A stretch of DNA of 64,000 nucleotides from Candidatus Thorarchaeota archaeon. GTDB taxonomy: Archaea; Asgardarchaeota; Thorarchaeia; Thorarchaeales; Thorarchaeaceae. Positions 36,780 through 45,126 of this stretch are shown in pieces (the first letter of the stretch is position 1; each line of letters begins with the position of its first letter). The stretch lies in assembly GCA_020348985.1 (NCBI GenBank), contig CP070761.1, positions 883,613 to 947,612 on the forward strand, in the 5' to 3' direction. Made by a program: the position numbers and the translations under genes. The notes beneath the pieces were generated by a model. That model saw nothing but the letters and a program-made list of their open reading frames with translations, was not told the origin of the DNA and made no database searches.

Positions 36780-37016
36780 ATGTCTGGAGCTCACAGCGAT
36801 GCGACTTTGCGAAGCATATTGAAGGAAGCGGCTGAGGAAGGTACTCGAGTCAGATTCTATGGTGCAAACATGATCATATTGGCCGAAGGTTTTGTAGCCT
36901 TTGTTGGAAACGGTATCGTTGGAATCAAACACCACTCTAAAGAGAAAGCAGATGAGTTCGTTTCGCTAGCGGCTATAGTCAAGGTACAGTATCTGGCGGA
37001 GTACAGTCACTACTAG
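36780..37016 (+). CDS. Small hypothetical protein
   Basis: 78 residues from the ATG at 36780. The frame is open from a TTG at 36711, but that codon lies in the upstream terminator and a GGTTAAG box (about 36746-36752) would give a transcript starting near 36780. The protein has an alpha/beta pattern (I-L-K-E-A-A-E-E-G-T-R-V-R-F-Y-G, then V-A-F-V-G-N-G-I-V-G-I-K). No family recognised. Confidence 0.6.
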   Translation: MSGAHSDATLRSILKEAAEEGTRVRFYGANMIILAEGFVAFVGNGIVGIKHHSKEKADEFVSLAAIVKVQYLAEYSHY

Positions 37017-37038
37017 TCCGGGTCTTCGTCAAGGGTAC

Positions 37039-38202
37039 TCATGGAGCTGCAATCCCAAGCGTGCCGAATACGAGAAGCATATAGAGCATCATCACGAAGA
37101 CCGCAATCATAGCGATAGATTCTAGAGCATTCACCTTTGCATCATCGGTTATCATTACACGCAGGATGAAGAGCGATGGAAATGCAAAGAACAACAGTAC
37201 AATGGAGAAAAGTCCTATTGTAATACTTCCGCCGAGCAACCCTGCAATAATCAGCGTATAGCCAAAAACCACGAAGAATACCTGTACGATCCCTCCAAAC
37301 GCATTGGAAAGAGCAACCTCAATCTTACGCTTGATATGACTACTAGCGACTATGATGTACTCAGGCGTACCGGCGAATATCACGAGCAACAGCGCCGCAT
37401 GAATGAAGTTCAACCCAATTGTCTCTGTGGCATATTCTGCAAAGCTCGCCAATGCTTCACCGCCTAGCAAAGCTCCAGCTGAAGCTGCTATCAGGAATAT
37501 TCCAAGACTGCGCCTAGTGATGTGTTCATGATGAATATCCTTTGAATGCAACAAAGACTCAGACTCAGGGTCATACCTTCCAAAGTACTTGGTTATGCGA
37601 TAGAGGTAGGCAATGAAAACTCCAAGGAGACAGAATCCAAACACTAGTAACTCATCTCCTGTGAAAGCGGGCGGCGGTATCACACCTAGAGTAAACACAT
37701 AGAGCATGAGCATCGAGAGACCTACTGCGAGGCTAATGACTGACCCCATAGATAGCAGATCCGAACCGACCTCGTTGATTGCATCCGGTAGTCTGAAATT
37801 CCCTCGAGTATCCTTCGGAAGTAGGAGTGTGTAGATGGCGAATACCAATGAGTTGACAAAGATTGTGGCCAGGGCCAAGGTCCATGCCAAGTCATAGTTG
37901 CCCGCGAGCATAAGGAATGTCAAAACTGAAAGCTCTGGGATTGTGCTTGCAAGTGAAGCGTAGATACCGCTTACGTAGTCAGTCAGGTGAAGGTTCTGCG
38001 ATATGCCCTCCACTGCCAGTACGAATGCTTCACACGAACCTGCGATTAGGATGATTCCTCCGAGAGCATCCACTATGGCAACAGTGTCATGTCCGAGGTG
38101 AATCCCGATGATTTCAAGCACAAATACTGACAGAATCACGAGAAGACCAGCTATGTAGGCGATCATCCAGGGCCTTAGTTTCATTGAGATGCCACCAATC
38201 AT
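37039..38202 (-). CDS. CaCA family cation/proton or Na+/Ca2+ antiporter-like protein
   Basis: 387 residues from the ATG at 38202; GTG at 38208 and ATG at 38184 are in frame, and a GATTTATG box about 30 bases upstream favours a start near 38202. Eleven or so membrane helices carry two inverted alpha repeats, A-S-L-A-S-T-I-P-E-L-S and F-A-G-T-P-E-Y-I-I-V-A-S, each with the conserved Pro-Glu pair that binds the cation. A hydrophilic loop (about residues 205-225) separates the halves. N-A-F-G-G-I-V-Q in the second repeat replaces the common G-S-N. Confidence 0.85.
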   Translation of the reverse strand: MIGGISMKLRPWMIAYIAGLLVILSVFVLEIIGIHLGHDTVAIVDALGGIILIAGSCEAFVLAVEGISQNLHLTDYVSGIYASLASTIPELSVLTFLMLAGNYDLAWTLALATIFVNSLVFAIYTLLLPKDTRGNFRLPDAINEVGSDLLSMGSVISLAVGLSMLMLYVFTLGVIPPPAFTGDELLVFGFCLLGVFIAYLYRITKYFGRYDPESESLLHSKDIHHEHITRRSLGIFLIAASAGALLGGEALASFAEYATETIGLNFIHAALLLVIFAGTPEYIIVASSHIKRKIEVALSNAFGGIVQVFFVVFGYTLIIAGLLGGSITIGLFSIVLLFFAFPSLFILRVMITDDAKVNALESIAMIAVFVMMLYMLLVFGTLGIAAP

Positions 38203-38339
38203 GCTCACTTACTTAACCGGCACATAAATCCCACTGGTTTGGACGGCTGTGACGCACCATTATCAAGTCTTGACGAATGTAACGGAAAGCCATAATACTG
38301 AAGGGAATCGAAAGAAACCACTAAGGAGCCAAACAGCAG

Positions 38340-38867
38340 ATGACAAACTATCTACATGACCTACCTGCCGGCCCTAGTCCGCCGAGCGAGATATTTGTAG
38401 TTGTGGAGATGACAAAAGCAAGCAAGAACAAATACGAATACGACTGGAAGCTCAACGTCTTCACTCTGAATAGGGTGTTGTATACCTTCGCGCCATTTGA
38501 TTACGGTTTCGTACCTCAGACTCTCGATGATGACGGAGATCCTCTCGACGTTGTGCTACTAATCAATGAACCAACATTCACTTCATGCATCGTCCACGCG
38601 AGGCCTATAGGGATAATGGAAATGGACGATGCAGGTAAGATTGATGACAAGATTATTGCAGTCTCTGTGAACGAACCCTTCTACCGAGATGTAAAGACCA
38701 TCATTGATCTTCCAAGAAGCCAGATGGACGAATTGAAACATTTCTACGCTACTTACAAGATTCAAGAAGGCGGCCATGTAGAGATTAAGCGATTCCAAGA
38801 ACTGGGGGAGGCTCTGAAGACCATCAATAAGTGCATTGAAGACTACAAGAAGTCAGTGAAGAAGTAG
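38340..38867 (+). CDS. ppa: Inorganic pyrophosphatase (family I)
   Basis: 175 residues, the usual archaeal size. D-D-D-G-D-P-L-D-V-V is the family signature with the metal-binding Asp residues. K-Y-E-Y-D, Y-G-F-V-P-Q-T-L and a Lys-rich C-terminus also match. It hydrolyses pyrophosphate in the cytoplasm and pulls biosynthetic reactions forward. Confidence 0.96.
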   Translation: MTNYLHDLPAGPSPPSEIFVVVEMTKASKNKYEYDWKLNVFTLNRVLYTFAPFDYGFVPQTLDDDGDPLDVVLLINEPTFTSCIVHARPIGIMEMDDAGKIDDKIIAVSVNEPFYRDVKTIIDLPRSQMDELKHFYATYKIQEGGHVEIKRFQELGEALKTINKCIEDYKKSVKK

Positions 38868-38929
38868 TGATAACCAAAACCATCAAAACCAGGCCCGATG
38901 TGTTTTGACATTACTTGGATGGACACGGA

Positions 38930-39586
38930 ATGGTGACAAGAATACCTTGTGCTGCGATTATCTTCGACTTTGATGGCACACTTGCCGACAGCATGCCGTT
39001 CCTTGAGAAGATAGGCGTCAAGGTGATGATGAAGTACTATGGCGTATCAAAGAATGAAGCAACCTCAAGATATCGGGCGACAACTGGTTTGCCATATGAG
39101 CATCAGGTTAGAGACAACTTCCAAGGCAACCCTGTAAACGATGAGGCGGTCGAAGAGTTTGAGAAGCTTAAGATTGACAAGATATACGAACAAGTGCTGT
39201 TTCCTGATGCAATTGACACGGTCAACCGGATTGTTGCGAAGAGTATTCCTGTCTTCGTGTCCTCATCGACCTTTCAGGCAACAATAACCGAGTACTTTCG
39301 AAGACGGGGCATTCTTGAGCTCTTCGCGGGAATTTTCGGCTACAGACCAGGTTTCGAGAAAGGAGCAGACCACTTCAGATACGCTCAGAGCAACCATGGG
39401 GTTGACCTTAGCCGCACAGTGTTTGTTGGTGATTCGCTAAAAGACTATCAAAGGACTCTTGGATACTGCCAGTTCATAGCATTGGAGGGAATGTTCTCTG
39501 AAAAAGAGTTTCGTGAAGCAGGCCACGATGGGATCGTTGTATCTGCCTTGGGAGAAATCCCCGACCTTGTCGTTGCAGTGGAGTGA
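38930..39586 (+). CDS. HAD-like phosphatase
   Basis: 218 residues from the ATG at 38930; a TTG at 38915 is in frame. Motif I F-D-F-D-G-T holds the nucleophile Asp, motif II is V-S-S-S-T, the motif III Lys lies near G-F-E-K-G, and motif IV is V-F-V-G-D-S-L-K-D. A helical cap sits between motifs I and II, as in phosphoglycolate phosphatases and beta-phosphoglucomutases. Substrate unknown. Confidence 0.85.
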   Translation: MVTRIPCAAIIFDFDGTLADSMPFLEKIGVKVMMKYYGVSKNEATSRYRATTGLPYEHQVRDNFQGNPVNDEAVEEFEKLKIDKIYEQVLFPDAIDTVNRIVAKSIPVFVSSSTFQATITEYFRRRGILELFAGIFGYRPGFEKGADHFRYAQSNHGVDLSRTVFVGDSLKDYQRTLGYCQFIALEGMFSEKEFREAGHDGIVVSALGEIPDLVVAVE

Positions 39587-39600
39587 GCCCCATTCCTCAG

Positions 39601-40572
39601 TTATGAATGAGCTCTAACTTCCTTGGCCGATCCTTGACCTTTTACCTTGCTCATCCTCTGCAAGACCTCTCTAATGTGTTCATGGTATTCTTCCGGGACA
39701 ACAACCAGCTTTTCAGGTGGCAGGTTCTCAAGTATGTCCAGAATGCCTTCTAGAGTGTTCTTCTTCATTTGAATGCACACGGCACGTTCATAGGCGGGGA
39801 TGATTGTCTTCTCCGGGTGAGCGGCCTGAAGTTGTTCAACGAGACCGAGCTCGGTTGCAATGATGAAAGTATCATGGGGAGAGTTAGCGACAGTCTGAGC
39901 CATCATTCCTGTTGAACCTACCATGTCCGCTGCATCCAGGACATCAGGATCACACTCTGGATGAGCAATGGTGATCGCATTTGGATACTCCTCTTTCAGG
40001 AGTACAAGCTGCGCTACATCAAACTGGCGATGAACGTAGCAATGGCCTCTTGTATCGATGTCTATCACTTCTACATCGGTCTTATTGCGAACATAGTCTG
40101 CAAGATTGGCATCGGGGCCAAAGAGAACCGTGCTTGCACCAGTTGCTTCAACCACTTCCACAGCGCTTCCCGATGTGCAGATGTAATCGGCCTCAGTCTT
40201 TGCTTCAGCAGTTGTGTTGACGTAAAGAACCACTGGGGCGCCCGGGTACTTCTCTTTCATAGATCTGATCTTTTCTGCTGAAACGTATGCAGCCAACGGG
40301 CAAAGGGCTTTTGGTGCAGGGATATACACAGGTATGTCTTCAGCGAGGATAGATGCCATTTCAGCCATGAATTTGACTCCAGCAAAGATGATCATATCAT
40401 AGCCAGTTCCTTCCCCGCTCTTCCTAGCCAGCTGAAGTGAGTCGCCCACAAAATCCGCGATTTCTTGAATGTCAATAGTCTGATAATTGTGTGCAAGAAT
40501 CAATGCATTGCGCTCTCTCTTCAACTCGAGAACACGCTTCTGAACGTCACTCAGCTCTCGGCTCACTTCCAA
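39601..40572 (-). CDS. nadA: Quinolinate synthase A
   Basis: 323 residues from TTG (GTG at 40566 is an alternative), the short archaeal form. L-A-H-N-Y-Q starts the first of three repeats. The three 4Fe-4S ligands are Cys91 in A-L-C-P-L-A, the Cys in H-P-E-C-D and the one in A-V-C-I-Q-M-K-K. It makes quinolinate from iminoaspartate and dihydroxyacetone phosphate for NAD synthesis; nadB/aspartate dehydrogenase and nadC are not in the window. A GGTTAAAACC box about 30 bases upstream suggests a nearly leaderless mRNA. Confidence 0.95.
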   Translation of the reverse strand: MEVSRELSDVQKRVLELKRERNALILAHNYQTIDIQEIADFVGDSLQLARKSGEGTGYDMIIFAGVKFMAEMASILAEDIPVYIPAPKALCPLAAYVSAEKIRSMKEKYPGAPVVLYVNTTAEAKTEADYICTSGSAVEVVEATGASTVLFGPDANLADYVRNKTDVEVIDIDTRGHCYVHRQFDVAQLVLLKEEYPNAITIAHPECDPDVLDAADMVGSTGMMAQTVANSPHDTFIIATELGLVEQLQAAHPEKTIIPAYERAVCIQMKKNTLEGILDILENLPPEKLVVVPEEYHEHIREVLQRMSKVKGQGSAKEVRAHS

Positions 40573-40885
40573 ACACCACTCTTTGGAGAGTCAGTATAGG
40601 TTTTAACCAAATCTCAATCGGCAAAGCCTGACCAATAGGATGACATTCTTCAACATTTGTCTTTTCATCGAACGCACCGCACAGTATTCTTGACGCAAGT
40701 CAGTTTGATTTATGAGGGGAGACTGTTTCATCGTAGAGCCTGCCAGAAACGAGACTGTTACCCTTGACATCATCGAGACCTGATCAAAAAAGATTGACCG
40801 CGGACGGATTCATCAAGAAGAGAACATCTTTGAGTAATGGTAAACACAGCCCTTACAAGGTCACTAGCAAAAAGAAGTGATAGGA
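40573..40885. other. Divergent intergenic region
   Basis: These 313 bases carry the nadA box A (GGTTAAAACC near 40600) and a possible plus-strand box (GATTTATGAGG near 40709). No open frame above about 20 codons has a ribosome site. Nothing else was seen. Confidence 0.4.
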
Positions 40886-43027
40886 ATGCCCATTGACAAG
40901 AAGAAGATACCTCAGTCAAAGATCAAAATAATAGGCGACTTCATTTCTTGGGCAGCAGAATGTGCAGAGTCTGTGGCAAATGGGAATAGACCTGAAATAG
41001 GCAAGGGGCTTTTCGGCGAGAGTGGAGAGCTCATTGTCTACGAGATTCTAAGACATTTCGAAGTTGATGCTTCCTCACTTTCATATGCGCTGGAAGTAGA
41101 TGAGAGACTCGCTGAGGTCTTCAGAGACATCCTTGCCAGGATTTCGACCGAGGACTATCTCGACTGTGCTACACTTTGCATGTATGGATTCATAATTGGA
41201 AACTACACTGATGAGGATTTTCGCTACGTCTACAGGTATTCGCTAGGACGTCTGAAAGACAGGAAGCTCGTGGAAGACTGGCTAAGAAAAGCCCTCGTAT
41301 TCCTTGCCGCATGCAAATATGAGTCTGAGAGAGAGATTCTTGCAGAAGTTCGCGAATTGATCAGGTATCTCGGTGCCCCATTGCCAAACCCCCGAACGTA
41401 TTTGGAAACCTGCAATGAACTTGGAATTGACATCGAGCAAATGCTAGTCCAAGAAGACTATCGTCTTGTTGACACAATCAGACGTCATACGAAATACCTA
41501 GAAGAAGCTACTGGCAGCAAAACCTACCTTGAAATCTGGACCCAGTCTTCTGAGTGGCTGCCTGACGCTCTCTCATCAAGAATCCTTAGAATGTACAGAG
41601 AGCGGGCATACCGCGAGGTCCAGTCAGAGATTCCAGAAACGACACCTGCGAAGCAAGCATTCGACCTCGTGAAGAAACACTTCAAGGAGATAGGTTTCCA
41701 GAGCGATAAGGACGCAGTTCTACCTATCAGATTGCAGGAGCTTCCAACCTCCCCGCCCCCGGAAGCTATTGATCCATCCGTCTTCGAAATGATACCGCAG
41801 AAGCTGAGGATTAATCTCCTACCTTCTATGGCGTACTATACGGCCACAAAGAGAATTGAAATCATCTTCCTGGGAGGCCCTCGTATTGGTAGGAGCAGTG
41901 TACTAATCAAAACCGACACGGGAGGAATCTTACTTGATTATGGACTGTCGGTTGCAAACCAAAAGATTCCAGAGTGGGCCCCAGAACTGGAGATGATTGA
42001 TACCGTCATTGTATCACACGCCCATCTGGATCATGTTGGTGGTCTGCCGGTACTTTACGACACATACTCGGGGAAATGGTGCTCAACTGGGATGACTGGT
42101 GCCATTACCAAGGTCCTCCTAGATGACGCAATCAGTATAGGTACTCCGGCGCCACCAAGAAGTAGAGACCGGACGGACCTCATCTCACGACTCAATCAAT
42201 CTAATGTGGACAAAGTGACGAAAAACCACGTGAAGCTTGAAATAGGGAAGAGCAGTGAGGTGGGACCGGGGATTGTTGTAACGCCGATTGACGCATGCCA
42301 CATACCTGGAAGTACCTCATTGCTCATTGACATAGAGGGCAAGAAGATTCTCTACACTGGGGATTTCAACATAGACAGTTCTGTGCTGTTCCAAGGGGCA
42401 AGTCTGCCAACTGATATTGATGTCGTCATGTTTGATGGAACCTACTGGGCACGTGAAGACTTCGACCGTGCCCAAGTGACAAGAACGATTCAAGACGTCA
42501 TAGAAAACCACGGGCCAGTGGTCATTCCAAGCTTTGCTGTTGGCCGGTCACAGGAAATCTTGATGATTCTTGAGGGCCTTGGTATAACAAGGACGCGCAA
42601 CGTGATGGTTGCAGGTATGGCCGAACGTGTAACGAAGCTTGCCGGCATCAACGGCAGATGGTCAGGAATGAAGAAGAACAAGGTTGTCCTTGAGAAGGAT
42701 GATGTTCTGGTTGCTGGAGGTGGAATGATGGGAGGTGGCCTTGCGAGGCATCACTTCAAAGAGCATCAGAATGACCCAAGGGCCGCGGTTATTCTGTGTG
42801 GCTACCTAGCACCAAGAACTCCTGGATGGAACCTACACAACGGATATGAACCTCATAGTTGTCGAGTGCAATATGCAAGGCTAAGCGCTCACTCATCTGC
42901 CAGCAATCTCGAGCGGTATATCAAGTCGTGCAAAGGAAAGCGTGTGATGCTACACACTCCTCATGAAGGAAGACCAAGGGGAGTCACAATCCCAGAACGT
43001 GCCTCGAAATTGGTCCTCAATGTCTAG
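40886..43027 (+). CDS. Metallo-beta-lactamase/beta-CASP protein with a novel helical N-terminal half
   Basis: 713 residues from the ATG at 40886; the GTG at 40877 is in frame, and AAGTGATAGG before the ATG favours the later start. Residues about 1-310 are helix-rich and match nothing I know. From about 320 comes an RNase J/CPSF-type fold: S-H-A-H-L-D-H-V-G-G (motif 2, about 376-385), D-A-C-H-I-P-G-S (motif 3), Y-T-G-D-F-N (motif 4), the beta-CASP cap with F-A-V-G-R-S-Q-E (near 550), and L-S-A-H-S-S-A-S near the end, holding the last metal His. It is probably a zinc nuclease acting on RNA. Known archaeal CPSF1 proteins have KH domains at the N-terminus, whereas here the front half is a different helical domain. 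It converges with the GTPase gene, 14 bases apart. Confidence 0.82.
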   Translation: MPIDKKKIPQSKIKIIGDFISWAAECAESVANGNRPEIGKGLFGESGELIVYEILRHFEVDASSLSYALEVDERLAEVFRDILARISTEDYLDCATLCMYGFIIGNYTDEDFRYVYRYSLGRLKDRKLVEDWLRKALVFLAACKYESEREILAEVRELIRYLGAPLPNPRTYLETCNELGIDIEQMLVQEDYRLVDTIRRHTKYLEEATGSKTYLEIWTQSSEWLPDALSSRILRMYRERAYREVQSEIPETTPAKQAFDLVKKHFKEIGFQSDKDAVLPIRLQELPTSPPPEAIDPSVFEMIPQKLRINLLPSMAYYTATKRIEIIFLGGPRIGRSSVLIKTDTGGILLDYGLSVANQKIPEWAPELEMIDTVIVSHAHLDHVGGLPVLYDTYSGKWCSTGMTGAITKVLLDDAISIGTPAPPRSRDRTDLISRLNQSNVDKVTKNHVKLEIGKSSEVGPGIVVTPIDACHIPGSTSLLIDIEGKKILYTGDFNIDSSVLFQGASLPTDIDVVMFDGTYWAREDFDRAQVTRTIQDVIENHGPVVIPSFAVGRSQEILMILEGLGITRTRNVMVAGMAERVTKLAGINGRWSGMKKNKVVLEKDDVLVAGGGMMGGGLARHHFKEHQNDPRAAVILCGYLAPRTPGWNLHNGYEPHSCRVQYARLSAHSSASNLERYIKSCKGKRVMLHTPHEGRPRGVTIPERASKLVLNV

Positions 43028-43041
43028 ATGTTGCACAGAAA

Positions 43042-44979
43042 TCATGCTACTACTTCAAGGATGCCGCCAAGAACAAGCTTCTGCGTTACAAACTTCATCG
43101 GCGTCATGCTTACATTAAGTCTTCTCACGATGTCTTCCAGAGGAATAGTGCCATCACACATCTGAATGAACTGCACAATCACCTGTCCATAGGCTTTCAC
43201 AATCTCTTCTGGCGGAGGCCCAATCTTGCGGAGAATGCTTGATTCCGCAACTTCGACTTGGAAATCGATCCAGCCATAATGATTCATTATCTGGAGACAC
43301 CCAAGTACCTGGTCTCTTGGAAGGTCGATGCTTCTGACTATTCCACCAACGGACTCTGATCCATCTATTGCATTCTTAATCGCAACAAGGGCACGGCCAA
43401 CTTCCATATTATTGAACGGGAGCGGTCTTCCTGCTTCTCTCGATCGAGCAATATAGTCAAGGCTTACTGGGGCTAGTGGTAGCTTTTTGAGAACATCGAA
43501 CACGGATGGCTCAAATACACTCGGATCCCCATCCCATGAATCCCAAACATCCATGTAGTCCTGCTCAAAGTCCACAAGAAGTGAGGTCATTAGCCCTCTT
43601 TGCTCTTCTTCTTGACTGTCATTTGTCACTATCAGAGCAACGACGAAGTGTGTTGACTTCTCTATCATTACAAGATTGCCTTCATGCTCGATAGTCTCCA
43701 GGGCATCTGTACTGGATGCCCGGCCGTCTGGACCTGCATCGATTCCTCCAAACGTATCTAGAGCGGAAATCAATGATGCAACCGAATTGACATCAATCTC
43801 CTCTCCTTCATAGCTCAGATGAAAGGCAATGCTTCCTTGGCCCGGGCCTTGTACAATGAGCATAAGGTGAAGAATACGCGGAGGAACGTCGAGGCCAGTG
43901 GCAACAAGGGGAGGGGCCGGTTCTGTTCCAGTTGCAGTTACCTCTACAGTGGCTGGTACAGTGGACTCCGTTGCGTCAGAAACAGCAGTCGTGCCAGTCT
44001 CGCCTTCGGTCTCTATATAGGGCACATCCTCGAAGCCTGCCTCTGTAGGATCAACCCTAGCGAGCGATGCATCTACCTCTTCAGTACGCCTGCGCACAAC
44101 GATCATGTCACTGACAGGCATATCAGGCAAGGTGACTCCAACAGTCTTAGTAGCGACCTCAAGCATGAATTTGATAAACTCCTCTCTTCGGGTCTTGTCT
44201 GTGGCAACCATAGCGAAGGTATGTGCTCCCAGAAGTCGCTGGATTTTCTCCCCACGCATCGACTCAGGTAAGTCCTGTTTGTTGGCTACAATGAAGAGAG
44301 GGACAGCAGGAGCTTCCTTCCTGATGTTACGAAGAAGCCCCTTGGTCTGCATCACGTTTCTAAAGCTCGAGTCAGTAATTAGGAATATCACGTCGGTTCC
44401 GCCGAAGTAGAATGACCAGAGGTCCTGAAAGACAGCCTGTCCAGCAAAATCCCAAATAGTCATTAAATAAGTTCCAAATTGGATTGTTTCGCTGCTGTCT
44501 ACAGCTACGTTGATAGTGGGCACATAGCCACCTGGCGCAGGTTCCCTGCCAAACAGCAGTCGCATCAATGTGCTCTTGCCAACACCACCTGAACCAACGA
44601 AGGAAATCTTGAAGCGCGTGAAAATCAGTTCTCCAAGAATATCCTCGAGGTTATCCCGAATGTAGCCAATGCTGTTTCCACGAAGCGCAGTTGTAATTCT
44701 TGAAGCTCCTTCTCTTACCTTATGCTGGATTGTACGATCTTCATCCCGGCCGTCTGTAACGAAGATAAGTAGAAGCTCGTCTCCGACAAGAGAATGGAAG
44801 ATCTTGTGAGTGTTGACGAAGATAGGTGTGTCCTGGGCAAGACCGTCAGTCGTGAGCAAGTCTTTCCAGCCGACCAAGAACTCTTGGATGTCGGCATCAC
44901 CGAACTCGATTTTCCAGAACCACTGTCTGGTGACAACGCCACCATCAATTTTGTCAATGAGTAGGACGTTGTGTATCAA
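43042..44979 (-). CDS. Longin / Ras-like GTPase / longin / winged-helix protein
   Basis: 645 residues from TTG with AGGTG upstream. Residues 1-115 form a longin-like alpha/beta domain (N-V-L-L-I-D-K-I-D-G-G then D-E-L-L-L-I-F-V-T-D-G). Residues 120-285 are a complete small GTPase: G1 GSGGVGKST (129-137), G2 Thr155 in V-P-T-I-N, G3 WDFAGQ (176-181), G4 NKQD (233-236) and G5 V-A-T-D (258-261). A Glu/Thr/Pro-rich linker (about 295-365) leads to a second longin-like domain (about 368-500). Two winged-helix units follow, each beginning D-G-(S/T) and ending in a G-(W/I)-(I/L) strand. Asgard genomes are known for expanded GTPases and longin/roadblock proteins. The DAGQ-like G3 resembles Arf and Rag types. 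It may control trafficking-like or signalling assemblies; the partner is probably the neighbouring paralogue. Confidence 0.85.
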   Translation of the reverse strand: MIHNVLLIDKIDGGVVTRQWFWKIEFGDADIQEFLVGWKDLLTTDGLAQDTPIFVNTHKIFHSLVGDELLLIFVTDGRDEDRTIQHKVREGASRITTALRGNSIGYIRDNLEDILGELIFTRFKISFVGSGGVGKSTLMRLLFGREPAPGGYVPTINVAVDSSETIQFGTYLMTIWDFAGQAVFQDLWSFYFGGTDVIFLITDSSFRNVMQTKGLLRNIRKEAPAVPLFIVANKQDLPESMRGEKIQRLLGAHTFAMVATDKTRREEFIKFMLEVATKTVGVTLPDMPVSDMIVVRRRTEEVDASLARVDPTEAGFEDVPYIETEGETGTTAVSDATESTVPATVEVTATGTEPAPPLVATGLDVPPRILHLMLIVQGPGQGSIAFHLSYEGEEIDVNSVASLISALDTFGGIDAGPDGRASSTDALETIEHEGNLVMIEKSTHFVVALIVTNDSQEEEQRGLMTSLLVDFEQDYMDVWDSWDGDPSVFEPSVFDVLKKLPLAPVSLDYIARSREAGRPLPFNNMEVGRALVAIKNAIDGSESVGGIVRSIDLPRDQVLGCLQIMNHYGWIDFQVEVAESSILRKIGPPPEEIVKAYGQVIVQFIQMCDGTIPLEDIVRRLNVSMTPMKFVTQKLVLGGILEVVA

Positions 44980-45083
44980 TCTTGTTCACACCTTCGGTCG
45001 ATTTTCGAACACAGTTCTGTTTGTGGCACCAGTTCACTGCTTTTGTAGCACATTCTCTGCTGATAGGATAGTGTCTTTCTGGC

Positions 45084-45091
45084 GCATATAA
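45084..45091 (-). promoter_or_regulatory. Box A of the longin-GTPase gene
   Basis: CTTATATGCGCC on the minus strand includes TTATATGC, about 105 bases before the TTG start. It would give a leader of about 80 bases, so the GTPase can be transcribed apart from its upstream paralogue. Confidence 0.4.
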
Positions 45092-45126
45092 GGGATTTCT
45101 TAACGAATATATCGCCCATCAGCAAC

